A program made the position numbers and the translations under genes. Shown piece after piece: positions 7,847 to 15,388 of a stretch of DNA of 17,636 bases. The stretch spans positions 1-17,636 of the forward strand of contig PLSH01000083.1 in NCBI GenBank assembly GCA_003165095.1, written 5' to 3'. How positions within the stretch are numbered: position 1 is the first letter of the stretch; every line of letters begins with the position of its first letter. The notes under the pieces were generated by a model. The model did no database searches. It was given only the letters and a program-made list of their open reading frames with translations, and had not been told where the DNA came from. The stretch is from Acidobacteriaceae bacterium. Lineage in GTDB: Bacteria; Acidobacteriota; Terriglobia; Terriglobales; Acidobacteriaceae.

Positions 7847-8833
7847 CTATCGCGCGGCCGCCCTGACGATCTCGACCACGCTATCGATCACTCAGTCAAT
7901 CTGCGCCGTGGTCATGGTTGGAAAGATCGGCAGTGACAGATACCGCCGGTACTGCTGGCTGGCCACCGGGAGATCGTCTTCCCGGTAGCCATATGCCTTT
8001 TGATAAAAGGGATGCATGTGCAGGGGAATAAAATGCACGCTGGCGCCGACTCCCCGCGCTTTGAGCATCTCGATCATCTCGGAGCGCGTGATGGTGATCT
8101 CCTCGAGGTTGAGCCGCAGGGTATACAAGTGCCACGCCGAACTCCGATCCCGGCCAACCGTGGGAACTTCGAGCGCATCTTCCCTGCTGAATTCTCTCGT
8201 GTAGCGGGCTGCGATTTCGGTGCGGGCGGCAAGCATGCGATCGCATTTCCGCAATTGCACCAACCCGATTGCGGACTGAATATCGGTGAGGTTGTATTTG
8301 TAGCCTGAATTCAGAACCTCGTATCGCCACGAACGTTCGGCGCTATAACGCTTCCAGGCATCGCGACCGATTCCATGGAGCCGCATCATGCGGATGCGGG
8401 CAGCCACGCCGCCATCCCCGGTGGTCACCATGCCGCCTTCCCCGGTGGTCAGGGTCTTGGTGGCATAGAAACTGAAAGCCGTCAGTTCGCTGATCGCCCC
8501 TACGGGAACTCCGCGATAGGACGCCGGCAAAGCATGAGCCGCATTCTCGATGACCCGCAAACCCTGGCGGGCGGCCATATCTTGAATGGACTCCATGTCG
8601 CAGGGTTGCCCGCCGTAATGCACGGCAATGATGGCGCGCGTGCGCGGGGTGATGCGCCGTTCCGCATCCGCGGGATCGATCGAAAGGCTCTCTCGATCGA
8701 CGTCGACCAGAACCGGCCGCGCCTTGAAATAGCAGACAACTTCCGCGGTCGAGGTAAAAGTCGTGGTAGGCGCCAGCACCTCATCCCCGGCTTTAAGCCC
8801 GATGGCATCGAGAGCGAGATGAAGCGGCGCCAA
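7847..8833 (-). pseudogene. DegT/DnrJ/EryC1 aminotransferase: N-terminus lost, early stop, active-site Asp to Asn
   Basis: A sugar aminotransferase of the DegT family (PLP-dependent, makes 4-amino sugars from the keto products of dehydratases such as the next gene). From 8833 the frame matches the family at the segment PLHLALDAIGLKAGDEVLAP, which normally lies about 50-60 residues into the protein, so the N-terminus is missing; what precedes it is the phosphoglycosyl transferase gene. The PLP lysine is present (K126 in FYATKTLTTGEGG), but the motif normally written EDAAHALPASY reads ENAAHALPASY (N97, codon 8543-8545), losing the Asp that contacts the PLP ring nitrogen. A TGA at 7892-7894 cuts the end; reading through adds 14 plausible residues (VIDSVVEIVRAAAR) to a TAG at 7847. 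Three independent lesions make a non-functional gene likely. Confidence 0.83.
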
Positions 8834-8834
8834 G

Positions 8835-9284
8835 AATCCTGGCCTCCGACCTGTACCGGATCGAAGCCGGGTCAGTGACTCCCGGACGGACTGTCAGGAT
8901 CTCTTCGTAGTCCATCCTGAAGCGCTCAACAAAGCTCGGAACCTCCGGGCGCGGAACGACAAGACTCATATCTCCGCGAAAGACATTCCATAATTGCGGC
9001 AACTCGTCCAGCTTGAGGGCGCGAAACAATGCGCCGCATCTCGTAATCCTCGCATCGAGCCCGCAGGTCACTTCCGCGCCGCCGTCCCCGAGTTTCATGG
9101 TGCGGAATTTCAGCACCTGGAATTCGCGGAAGGATTTGCCCACTCGGGTCTGGCGGAACAACGAAGGCCCGGAGGAGTCCAGGCGAACAAGGATGGCCAG
9201 AACCAGCATCAACGGCGCCAGGACCACCAACGCGGTTCCGGACGCGACGATATCGAACCCTCGTTTCAGCATTTCTTTTGTCAT
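8835..9284 (-). pseudogene. Monotopic phosphoglycosyl transferase (bacterial sugar transferase), C-terminus lost
   Basis: A small PglC/WcaJ-domain phosphoglycosyl transferase, which loads the first sugar phosphate on undecaprenyl phosphate at the inner membrane. The N-terminus is complete: KRGFDIVASGTALVVLAPLM re-entrant helix (7-26), FRQTRVG (43-49), FQVLKFRTM (55-63), then LDELPQLWNVFRGDMSLV (92-109) with the catalytic D93-E94 pair. The motif SLVGPRPE reads SLVVPRPE (V110 for Gly). Family resemblance ends at ASIRYRSEARIL (about residue 151); the next bases belong to the DegT gene in another frame, so the last 35-50 residues of a normal ~200-residue protein are missing. The open frame runs on to 8793 but with unrelated sequence. 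ATG 9284 lies 6 nt after the upstream acyltransferase stop. Confidence 0.82.
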
Positions 9285-9290
9285 GCGACC

Positions 9291-10007
9291 CTATCGGATT
9301 GCTGCCATTCGAATTGGAGAGCCATGGCCGGCCGGCTGCGCCTCAAAAAGGGAGCGCGTGTACAGATTCATCCATCGGCACGGTTTCTTCAGGAACGAGC
9401 TGTGCCAAGTGAACCCGTTGGACCGGTAAAGCCGGTTGACCGCGTCGTTCCGGTCGCGATCCGCGGTCAGAAAGACAACGGGAACTCCGCGAACCCGGAC
9501 TTCATCGCAGAAAGAAGACAGCAACATGCCGCCGATCCCCTTCCCAGTTTCACCGCGGGCCACGCCGATGCTGCTGAGCAGCGCGGCATGGGGCACATCG
9601 ACCGCTCTTTCGCCCCGATAGCGAAGCACGTAAAGAAATTTACTGCCCACGCGAAGGGGACGGAGAAGCAGCGCAACCAAGCCGGCAAATAAAAATGCGG
9701 GCCATCGGCTCCGTAACAATCTCAGAAAGAATTGATCGGGCTCCGACGTTCCCGCGACAAACCCCACCACCCGCCTGCAGTCAATCGCTACCAGGCAAAT
9801 CTCCGATCGCTCGAGGAGAAACCCAAGATAGAGCTCCTTCAGGAACCGCTCGCCGAGAGACTCAAGAAAGAATCCCCGAAACGCCTTCATGTGGATTGTG
9901 ACGATGGAATCGAGATGCGCAAGCTGCGCACAGACGACCCGAGGGCTGCCGCCGGACCCGGGCCGGATGCGGTTTTCCAAGCTCTGCAAGCTGGTCCCTT
10001 TCTCCAA
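9291..10007 (-). CDS. GNAT-family N-acyltransferase
   Basis: A single GNAT domain of about 200 residues. Strand 1 and helix 1 are PRVVCAQLAHLDSIVTIHMKAF (22-43), followed by the FLESLGERFLKELYLGFL helix. The acetyl-CoA pyrophosphate loop is IGVARGETGKGIGGMLL (147-163; RGETGKGIG fits R/QxxGxG/A), and the end is the NDAVNRLYRSNGF motif (187-199). In this context it probably acylates an amino sugar, for example the product of the DegT enzyme, but the acceptor is inference. No ATG starts the frame. TTG at 10007 is the longest start; TTG at 9989, behind GGAGAAAGGG, is about equally likely. Upstream, the frame is closed by TGA near 10052. The gene ends 6 nt before the phosphoglycosyl transferase, so they are co-transcribed. 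It looks intact. Confidence 0.78.
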   Translation of the reverse strand: MEKGTSLQSLENRIRPGSGGSPRVVCAQLAHLDSIVTIHMKAFRGFFLESLGERFLKELYLGFLLERSEICLVAIDCRRVVGFVAGTSEPDQFFLRLLRSRWPAFLFAGLVALLLRPLRVGSKFLYVLRYRGERAVDVPHAALLSSIGVARGETGKGIGGMLLSSFCDEVRVRGVPVVFLTADRDRNDAVNRLYRSNGFTWHSSFLKKPCRWMNLYTRSLFEAQPAGHGSPIRMAAIR

Positions 10008-10062
10008 AAAATCGATGCTTCGGACAAGTGAATTGCTGAGCGGGCGTCTTCAAGAATTGCAA

Positions 10063-10187
10063 TCAGGCCGGGGGGGGCGAGCATTGCTCGAGAAACTGTT
10101 TCATTTCTTCGGCGATTTTGCCCGCCTCCACCTGCGACGCGAAGAATCGTTCCGCGTTGCCCGCCATGGCCGCGGTTCCGTGGCGCA
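10063..10187 (-). pseudogene. C-terminal remnant of a glycosyltransferase
   Basis: In the frame ending at TGA 10063-10065, about 38 codons read as a plausible protein tail (GTAAMAGNAERFFASQV, then EAGKIAEEMKQFLEQC). This resembles the last helix of GT4-type glycosyltransferases, where residues of this kind follow the UDP-sugar domain. There is no start codon or N-terminal domain; upstream DNA in another frame is the Wzy-like membrane protein. I therefore read it as the back end of a glycosyltransferase left by a deletion. The assignment rests on a short segment and is tentative. An 8-base G run at 10070-10077 lies in its last codons. Confidence 0.5.
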
Positions 10188-10624
10188 AGCATGGCCACCG
10201 CAAAAACAGCAATCGTGAGGAAGGCGACGATGCCGCTGAGCGGAGCCGGCCTCTCCAGCGTGATTGCCCGATCGGTGACCACGATGAGAAGGGAGAAAAA
10301 CAGGTACGCCTTGAGAAAGGCCAACCCGGTCAGAGGATCGTCGATCTTGCTCTCGACCAGGCCCCCAACGAGAGAGATGGACGGAATGACAACCGCAATC
10401 AGGAGCGCGAACAGAAGGGTGTTCATTCCCCGCAGCCTGAGCCCGGTCTGCAGCTTGATTAGAAACCACAGCGAAAAAATCAGGCAAAAGACCGGTACCT
10501 TGGCATGCAGGATCTTGTCGGAAGGGTCGACGAGGACAATGGCGATGAGCACGGTCATCGAAATCGACAACAGGCGATCGAGCAGTTCGACAGGCCTGAC
10601 CAATTTGAGAGTCGCGGGCTCCAT
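10187..10624 (-). pseudogene. N-terminal remnant of a Wzy/O-antigen-ligase-like membrane protein
   Basis: ATG 10624, with AGGGAG just upstream and 8 nt after the GT2 stop, opens a frame with five hydrophobic segments in about 146 residues (near 18-33, 43-57, 68-88, 103-117 and 130-146). This pattern matches the first third of Wzy polymerases or WaaL-type ligases of about 420 residues. After about FAVAML (codon 146, near 10187) the frame stops looking like a membrane protein: it becomes Arg/Gly/Pro-rich and runs to 9887 over the acyltransferase gene. The downstream two thirds, including the large periplasmic loop carrying catalytic residues in this family, are absent. The TTG at 10642 is an unlikely start. 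Repeat-unit polymerisation by this copy would not be expected. Confidence 0.68.
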
Positions 10625-10631
10625 AATCTCC

Positions 10632-11705
10632 CTACTTCTCAAGATTCACCAACAAGTCGCGAAGCGCGCCCTTCCACCCATACCCGAATCGCGCATACCG
10701 GTTCAGGGCCAATTCCCCGGCGATCGCCGGCACCCGCCAGGAGCGCGCCCGGGCGAGGCCGGCGCGCCGATCCATGTGCCGTATCTTCTGCTGAAGAAGA
10801 TGGTCGATCCCGGGTGCCAATCCGGCGCCAAGCGAGGCCTTGAGACGTTCGTACACCAGGCGGTACTGTTCCGGCATGGCCCGGTATTTTTCCTGGTTGT
10901 CGTCCGCCCGAGTGTTGGCAAAGTGCGCGGCGAGGGTCCGCATGGCTGCGTCTAACTGCTGGGCGGCATGCTGGCGGTACTGAATCAGAGGATGATTGGC
11001 GCAAATCACGTTGGCGACCGCCGCGATGAGGATGGCGATCCACCCGTCGTGGATCCACAAGGATGGTATGGGAAGCACCAGGCGGCGATACCGGGAGCGA
11101 AACGCCATGGTGGCGCCGGTAACAACATTGTGCGCAAGAAGGGCTTCAAATGCATTGCCGGCATCGAACTGGCGGCGCAGTTTGCAGTTGAAATACGCCG
11201 AATCCCAGAGCCGGTACCCCAGCGGGTTGAGATTCTCATCGACCAGGTCGGCATCCGCAAACAGCGCGCCGGCATCGGGGCGCTGGGCCAGCGCATCCTC
11301 GGTCACCTGCAGCCGGTCGCCGAACCACGAATCATCCTGGTCGGAGAGGACAATGATGTCGCCGGCGCACATGCCGATGGCCCGTTCGAAGTTCTTTGTG
11401 GGGCCCAGATTCCGGCCGTTCACCACCAGCCGCACAGGAAACGGAGCATGGGCGGCAAATTGCTCGGCGATGGCTGGCGTCCGATCGGTGGAGCGATCGT
11501 CCGAGATCACCACCTCGTCGGGTAGGCGGTCCTGGGCGGCGATGCTGCGCAACTGCTCGGGCAGGTGTCGTTCTCCGTTATAGGTGCACAGCGCAACAGA
11601 GATTGTGGTCTTCGGTTTCAATTCAACTCCATCCCCGGGGAGGAAATACCGCAGGATTTCGAGGCGCCCCGGTTCATCGTCTGGTGAGAGCGAAGCGGAG
11701 TTCAT
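10632..11705 (-). CDS. Family 2 glycosyltransferase (rhamnosyltransferase-like)
   Basis: A GT-A fold glycosyltransferase that adds a sugar from a nucleotide-sugar donor to the lipid-linked repeat unit in the cytoplasm. Motifs in order: TISVALCTYNGERHL (34-48), VVISDDRSTDRT (65-76), GRNLGPTKNFERAI (97-110), the metal-binding VLSDQDDSW (119-127), IHDGWIAIL (218-226) and the PLIQYRQH motif (239-246) typical of RfbF/WfgD-like rhamnosyltransferases. The C-terminal 100 residues are helical and basic. ATG 11705 overlaps the Wzz remnant by 32 nt. TTG at 11621 (KPKTTISV..., with GATGGAG just upstream) would start exactly at the domain and may be the true start, giving 329 residues. Otherwise the gene appears intact; donor sugar uncertain. 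Confidence 0.86.
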   Translation of the reverse strand: MNSASLSPDDEPGRLEILRYFLPGDGVELKPKTTISVALCTYNGERHLPEQLRSIAAQDRLPDEVVISDDRSTDRTPAIAEQFAAHAPFPVRLVVNGRNLGPTKNFERAIGMCAGDIIVLSDQDDSWFGDRLQVTEDALAQRPDAGALFADADLVDENLNPLGYRLWDSAYFNCKLRRQFDAGNAFEALLAHNVVTGATMAFRSRYRRLVLPIPSLWIHDGWIAILIAAVANVICANHPLIQYRQHAAQQLDAAMRTLAAHFANTRADDNQEKYRAMPEQYRLVYERLKASLGAGLAPGIDHLLQQKIRHMDRRAGLARARSWRVPAIAGELALNRYARFGYGWKGALRDLLVNLEK

Positions 11706-11943
11706 CGAGTTCGGAAGCGAGAACCGGGTTGGCCTGAGCCTGCTTTCTCCACCACTGGAGCAAGGCCCAGAAACTTCCGGTAAAAAAACCCGCGAACGCG
11801 AAGACGAGCAGGATCAGCACGCGCTTCGGCGACGCCTTTCGGTCAGGCGCAATAGCCGGCTCCACGACCTGAATGATGGCCGCATCCTTCGATTCATCGA
11901 GCCTGGCAGCCTCGTACTGCTTCATCAGCATGTCGTAGAGGCC
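11674..11943 (-). pseudogene. C-terminal remnant of a Wzz-like chain-length/tyrosine-kinase-adaptor protein
   Basis: The last ~89 codons before TAG 11674 carry the typical end of a Wzz/GNVR polysaccharide co-polymerase: a coiled-coil end GLYDMLMKQYEAARLDESKD, the segment IIQVVEPAIAPDRKASPKR, one transmembrane helix (VLILLVFAFAGFFTGSFWALL) and a short basic cytoplasmic tail. Such proteins are usually 400-500 residues with a first membrane helix near the N-terminus. Here the front is missing: upstream of about 11943 the frame is Arg/Pro-rich and overlaps the SLBB export protein, which reads in another frame. I therefore call a deletion remnant. Intact, it would set chain length next to the Wza-like exporter. 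Confidence 0.75.
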
Positions 11944-13294
11944 CTGACCTCCGCGTCGCCGGACCGGTCCATGGTCTGGGTTCCGAACTCGTCGACGAGG
12001 TGTCCCGTGAACGGATGATCGGGCTGGGACTGAACCAGGTGGTTCTGCCGGTTCCAATAATCCCGGGTAATGAGGAAGCCGCGGGAGGGAATCAGGTCAG
12101 AGACGCGCATTCCCTCCCTCCAGGCGTAGCGGCCGGGCTGCGCAACATTGCCGCGCAGCGTTACCACGTTTTTGAATTTGGGCGAAAGCGGGAAGATGCG
12201 CAGCAGGGCGCCGTCCCGAAGCAGGCGATTCCGACCCGCGGCGTCCAGCGCGAACTCTTCCAGCTCGCGGCTGCTGTGGTTTTCAATCCGCTCCAGGACC
12301 ACGCGCTCACCGTCCGCCAGGCTGGTCATTCCTCCCGCATCCTTGAGGGCCTCGCCGATCCGGGTTTCCTCTTTCAGTTCGTAGATGCCCGGCCGGTTGA
12401 CATTGCCGCTGACAGCCACCTGGGCTCCGAGGGGAGGAATGTAAATCACATCCCCGGGCAACAACCGCACGTCGCGCGACTTGTCGCCTTTCTCGATCAG
12501 ATCGTATAAGTCGAATTCGGTCAGGATGCGGCCATCGCGCCGCAGTTGAATGTGGCGCATGGTTCCGGATGCCGACGGACCGCCGGAGGCAAAGAGCGCA
12601 TTGACCGGGTGCTCAGCGAGCTGACCGTGTAAGCGCCCGGCCGGCGGGCATTGCCCAGGACGAAGATCTGGATGGAGCGCAGTTGGCCCAGGACAACATT
12701 CAGCTCAAAGTCCTTGAAGAGGGCGCCGACGGCCGCATGCAAATACCCCTCGACCTGTTCGTAGCGCAGGCCGGCCACGGTCAGCATTCCCACCCGGGGC
12801 AGATCGATCTGCCCAATTCTGTCCACCGTAACGCGGGAATCAAGATCGATCTTTCCCCAGGCCCGTATCAGCAGTTCATCGCCCGGCCCCAGCACGTAAT
12901 CGGCAGGCACCGGAACATGCTCGAGGGGCGCGAAGGTGGTGGGAACTTCGCCGAATAACTCACGGCCGTACACCGGAAGCGGACGCCCGGCCGCATCCTC
13001 GGCAAACTGCTCAAACTCGGACCGTTCCACGAGCGGCCCCACTACCCTGGCAGGATTGGCCTCCGCGGCAGGCGCTTCGCCAGGACCAACGGCTGTGAGG
13101 GAGGCGGCGATGCCGGAAGGCCTGTTTCCGCCCGACGGAATGGGCGCGTCGATGAACCCGGGGGCGACATCGGGCGACTGCGCCTGCTGGAACGCGGGAG
13201 CGGAGGGCCCCACGTTGACCGGAGTGTTCAGTACGGATTGACTCGCGCAGACTGCGCCGGCAAAAACAAAAAAAAGATAGTGCAGTTTCGTCAT
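11940..13294 (-). pseudogene. Wza-like SLBB polysaccharide export protein, frameshifted and C-terminally truncated
   Basis: An outer-membrane export protein in two frames. The first part (13294 to about 12607, 229 residues) has a signal peptide (MTKLHYLFFVFAGAVCASQS), a disordered Pro/Ala-rich stretch, then the poly-export domain: PADYVLGPGDELLIRAWGKID (130-150), DRIGQIDLPRVGMLTVAGL and GQLRSIQIFVLGNARRPGAYTVSSLST. At 12604-12610 the sense moves frame: ACCCGGTC must have been ACC C-G GTC with one base lost, after which VNALFASGGPSASGTMRHI continues with SLBB repeats (LLPGDVIYIPPLGAQVAVSG, FKNVVTLRGNVAQPGRYAW). The protein stops resembling the family near 11940, where it meets the Wzz remnant. 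Intact relatives are considerably longer. No purine-rich ribosome site precedes ATG 13294, so the start is less certain. Confidence 0.82.
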
Positions 13295-13407
13295 GGGAGG
13301 AGAATCAGGGTTTATTCAGAATTGACTTTGACGTTGTGAGAACTGCACTTCAGGAGGCATGGCACTGCGATTGTCTTGCGGAGCAACCAGGGATGCCGAG
13401 TCGCGAT

Positions 13408-14067
13408 TCAGCATGATGGATTTGTTCCCGCCGGAACGGCAGGCCTGGCGTTTGGAGTTGTCGTAGGCGCCAGCACATCGAGCCAGAAAGCGGTGCAGGC
13501 TCGCTCCACATCCCGGCTGTCGGCGTAAATCGTCCGGTCCGGCGAGGTGTGCTGGGAGAGCCATGGATGCACCAGCACCATGGTCGTCAGGGCCGCCGTA
13601 ACCATGGTTGGGTCCAGGTTGCGGACCGTTCCTCTTTGAACACTCATGGCCAGGTACTTGTCGATCGCCGAGAAGGCCGGCAGGAGACACTCGTCGCTGA
13701 ACGCGTCGGCTTTCCATTGCATTTCAAGAAAGGCCACCGCGATGAGCCTTAACAGGTCCGGCGCGAAGTTGAGGATATCGGATAGATAACCGATGATTCG
13801 GGGCAGCAGTACTTCGGGGCCGTCGCAGTCCGAGATTCCCTCCACGATGTCGCGGCGAAGGCTCACTGCCGATGCGCGGGAGCGCAGGGCAGACCAGAAG
13901 AGCTCTTCCTTGCGATCGAAATGACGGAAGAGCGTGTTCTCGCTCACTTCGGCAACGCGGGCAATTTCGCGAGTGCTGGTTCCGTGATAGCCCTGGTGCG
14001 CAAACAGCTTGGACGCGGCAACCAGAATCCTGTCCTTCTGCGCTGAGTTCCGGTGCGGTAACGGCAT
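13408..14067 (-). CDS. TetR/AcrR-family transcriptional regulator
   Basis: A 219-residue one-component regulator. The N-terminal TetR DNA-binding domain is complete: KDRILVAASKLFAHQGYHGTS (11-31), the helix-turn-helix TREIARVAEVSENTLFRHF (32-50), and DRKEELFWSAL (51-61). The C-terminal ligand domain is helical with an Ala/Leu-rich core and a disordered, Pro-rich last 15 residues. ATG 14067 is supported by AAGGAG with 5 nt spacing. It lies between the antiterminator gene and the export protein gene on the same strand, so it is probably co-transcribed and may tune the locus. Its ligand and operator are unknown. The gene appears intact. Confidence 0.88.
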   Translation of the reverse strand: MPLPHRNSAQKDRILVAASKLFAHQGYHGTSTREIARVAEVSENTLFRHFDRKEELFWSALRSRASAVSLRRDIVEGISDCDGPEVLLPRIIGYLSDILNFAPDLLRLIAVAFLEMQWKADAFSDECLLPAFSAIDKYLAMSVQRGTVRNLDPTMVTAALTTMVLVHPWLSQHTSPDRTIYADSRDVERACTAFWLDVLAPTTTPNARPAVPAGTNPSC

Positions 14068-14192
14068 TCAGACTCCTTGCGCGCCAGGGCTAGAGCTCAG
14101 GCAGCAAGCGATTGACAATGCGTCGATCCGGTTCGCATTCTGCATGGCATTGTTGCGCTAATGCGCGGCGCGGGAGGCTGCGGCCGCCGAAT

Positions 14193-14762
14193 TCAGTCCG
14201 CGATCAGTTCCAGATCTTCCGCCTGCACTTCAATGGCGGCATACTGGTTGATCAACTCCAGGGCGAGAACGAACTTCAGGCCGTTGCCCTTTTTCACCAG
14301 AAGGCCTTGAACGCCTGCCATGGCGCCGCTTCGGATGCGGACTTTCCTGCCCACTGCCAGCTCCGTGTAGGGGTGCATGTTCTTTCCTCTGACCCCGCAG
14401 CGGATCAACTCGATTTCCGCTTCCAGAACTGGCACCGTTACCCGGCCGTTGCCGACAATCTGAAGCACCCCCGGACACTCAAGAACCCTCCCCCGCTGGC
14501 GGCAATCGATATGCACAAAAAGATAGGCGGGAAAGAGTGGAAGGACAGTTCGAACGCGTTGCCGGTTCTTCCAGACCCTGACCGTTTCCCAGGTGGGGAG
14601 AAAAGACTCGACTTCCCGCAGGACAAGATGCTTTACCACCGACTTTTCGTTTTGCGGCAAGGTAAAGACGGCATACCAGCGGAGCTCGGTTTTTATCTCC
14701 GCGGCGAGGGAAGCCTGGCAACGGCCTGCGCCCAGCCGGCCGGTTTCACATGCGAGGCTCAT
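14193..14762 (-). CDS. NusG/RfaH-family transcription antiterminator (UpxY/LoaP type)
   Basis: A specialised NusG paralogue of 189 residues that helps RNA polymerase read through long polysaccharide operons. The NGN domain starts at LRWYAVFTLPQNEKSVVKHL (27-46) and contains the LFPAYLFVHID signature (76-86). The C-terminal KOW domain is AVGRKVRIRSGAMAGVQGLLVKK (136-158). ATG 14762 has GGGAG 7 nt upstream; the first 22 residues before the NGN domain are variable. As the first gene of the minus-strand polysaccharide block it fits the role of UpxY/RfaH/LoaP-like factors that act on their own operon. It is preceded by a densely folded leader (14789-14884) that may be the recruitment or attenuation element. 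The gene looks intact. Confidence 0.87.
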   Translation of the reverse strand: MSLACETGRLGAGRCQASLAAEIKTELRWYAVFTLPQNEKSVVKHLVLREVESFLPTWETVRVWKNRQRVRTVLPLFPAYLFVHIDCRQRGRVLECPGVLQIVGNGRVTVPVLEAEIELIRCGVRGKNMHPYTELAVGRKVRIRSGAMAGVQGLLVKKGNGLKFVLALELINQYAAIEVQAEDLELIAD

Positions 14763-14788
14763 CGAGTGTCTCCCATTCCCCCGTTGCG

Positions 14789-14884
14789 TAAGTCAAGCAA
14801 GGCTTCGCCAGGCTGACTTAGCAAGTCAGTGTTTCAAGAAACTGTTCCGCCAGAACCGTCTCAAGGTTTTGCCTGAGACAGTTT
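14789..14884 (-). promoter_or_regulatory. Structured leader upstream of the antiterminator gene, with mutually exclusive hairpins
   Basis: Four overlapping or adjacent inverted repeats lie 27-122 nt before the ATG: TAAGTCA/TGACTTA (14789-14795, 14814-14820); TGACTT/AAGTCA with a 3-nt loop (14814-14819, 14823-14828), sharing an arm with the first; GTTTC/GAAAC (14831-14835, 14838-14842); and GTCTCA..GG/CC..TGAGAC (14858-14879) nested inside AAACTGT/ACAGTTT (14839-14845, 14878-14884). The shared arm makes the first two hairpins mutually exclusive, as in an attenuator or antiterminator site. No known riboswitch core was recognised. Confidence 0.5.
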
Positions 14885-15388
14885 GAAGCCACAAATTCCG
14901 GGTGCAGATTGCTTTGGTACTAGCGCCACCATACCTCGGGCGCGGGCAGGGATTCCAAACAAAAAAACGCGTATTTCAGGTCGTTCTTCCCAAAAAAGCA
15001 GGTGTAAGTCCCTGCTCCCATTTTGGTAGTGTTCAAAGCCAAGAGATCCGCTATTGAGCGTCCCAGAACCGTGTTTGCTGCCAAAATTGCCTTTGTGGTA
15101 CGCCTTAGCCAGAAATCAGACGGCCGATTGAGTCAGTATGGACTTGCTTTTTTCGAGTGCCTGACGCTGGATACGGAAACCCCTGGCGATCCCGTCAGGA
15201 GAACTCGCCGGCGCTTTCGAAATCTGATTCTGCCGCGTCGCTGGCCGATAAAACCTTCGCGGGGCGGAGTTGCGAGTCAGAGAAAAATCAACTTCGAAGA
15301 TGCCGCAATCGAGAGGCGAAGGGCAGAGTGAACTGCGGAGCATGCAGAACCGATGCGGGCACGCGCCCCGTAATCGCAGGCGCGGCGC
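14885..15388. other. Intergenic region between the divergent polysaccharide locus and NHL lipoprotein
   Basis: About 500 bases with no convincing gene on either strand. The long open frames here have no start site and no recognisable protein character. It must hold the promoters of the polysaccharide block (minus) and of the lipoprotein gene (plus), but I see no clear -35/-10 pair for either. A 7-bp inverted repeat, GCAGGGA (14946-14952) and TCCCTGC (15009-15015), spans two A-runs (14961-14967 and 14992-14997) and could fold on either strand. Confidence 0.4.

Noticed and set aside
8793..9284. Full-length sugar transferase as given by the complete open frame
   Set aside because: The last ~12 residues come from DegT-coding DNA in another frame and do not match the family's conserved C-terminal region.
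13316..13414. Small minus-strand ORF of 32 residues (MLNRDSAS...) overlapping the TetR stop as ATGCTGA
   Set aside because: The overlap looks like translational coupling, but there is no ribosome site, no family resemblance and no fold signal; one such short frame is expected by chance.
14763..14885. c-di-GMP (GEMM) riboswitch suggested by AGGCAAAACC and GCGAAGCC strings in the antiterminator leader
   Set aside because: The order and spacing of conserved elements do not match the GEMM core, and the strings lie in unrelated hairpins.
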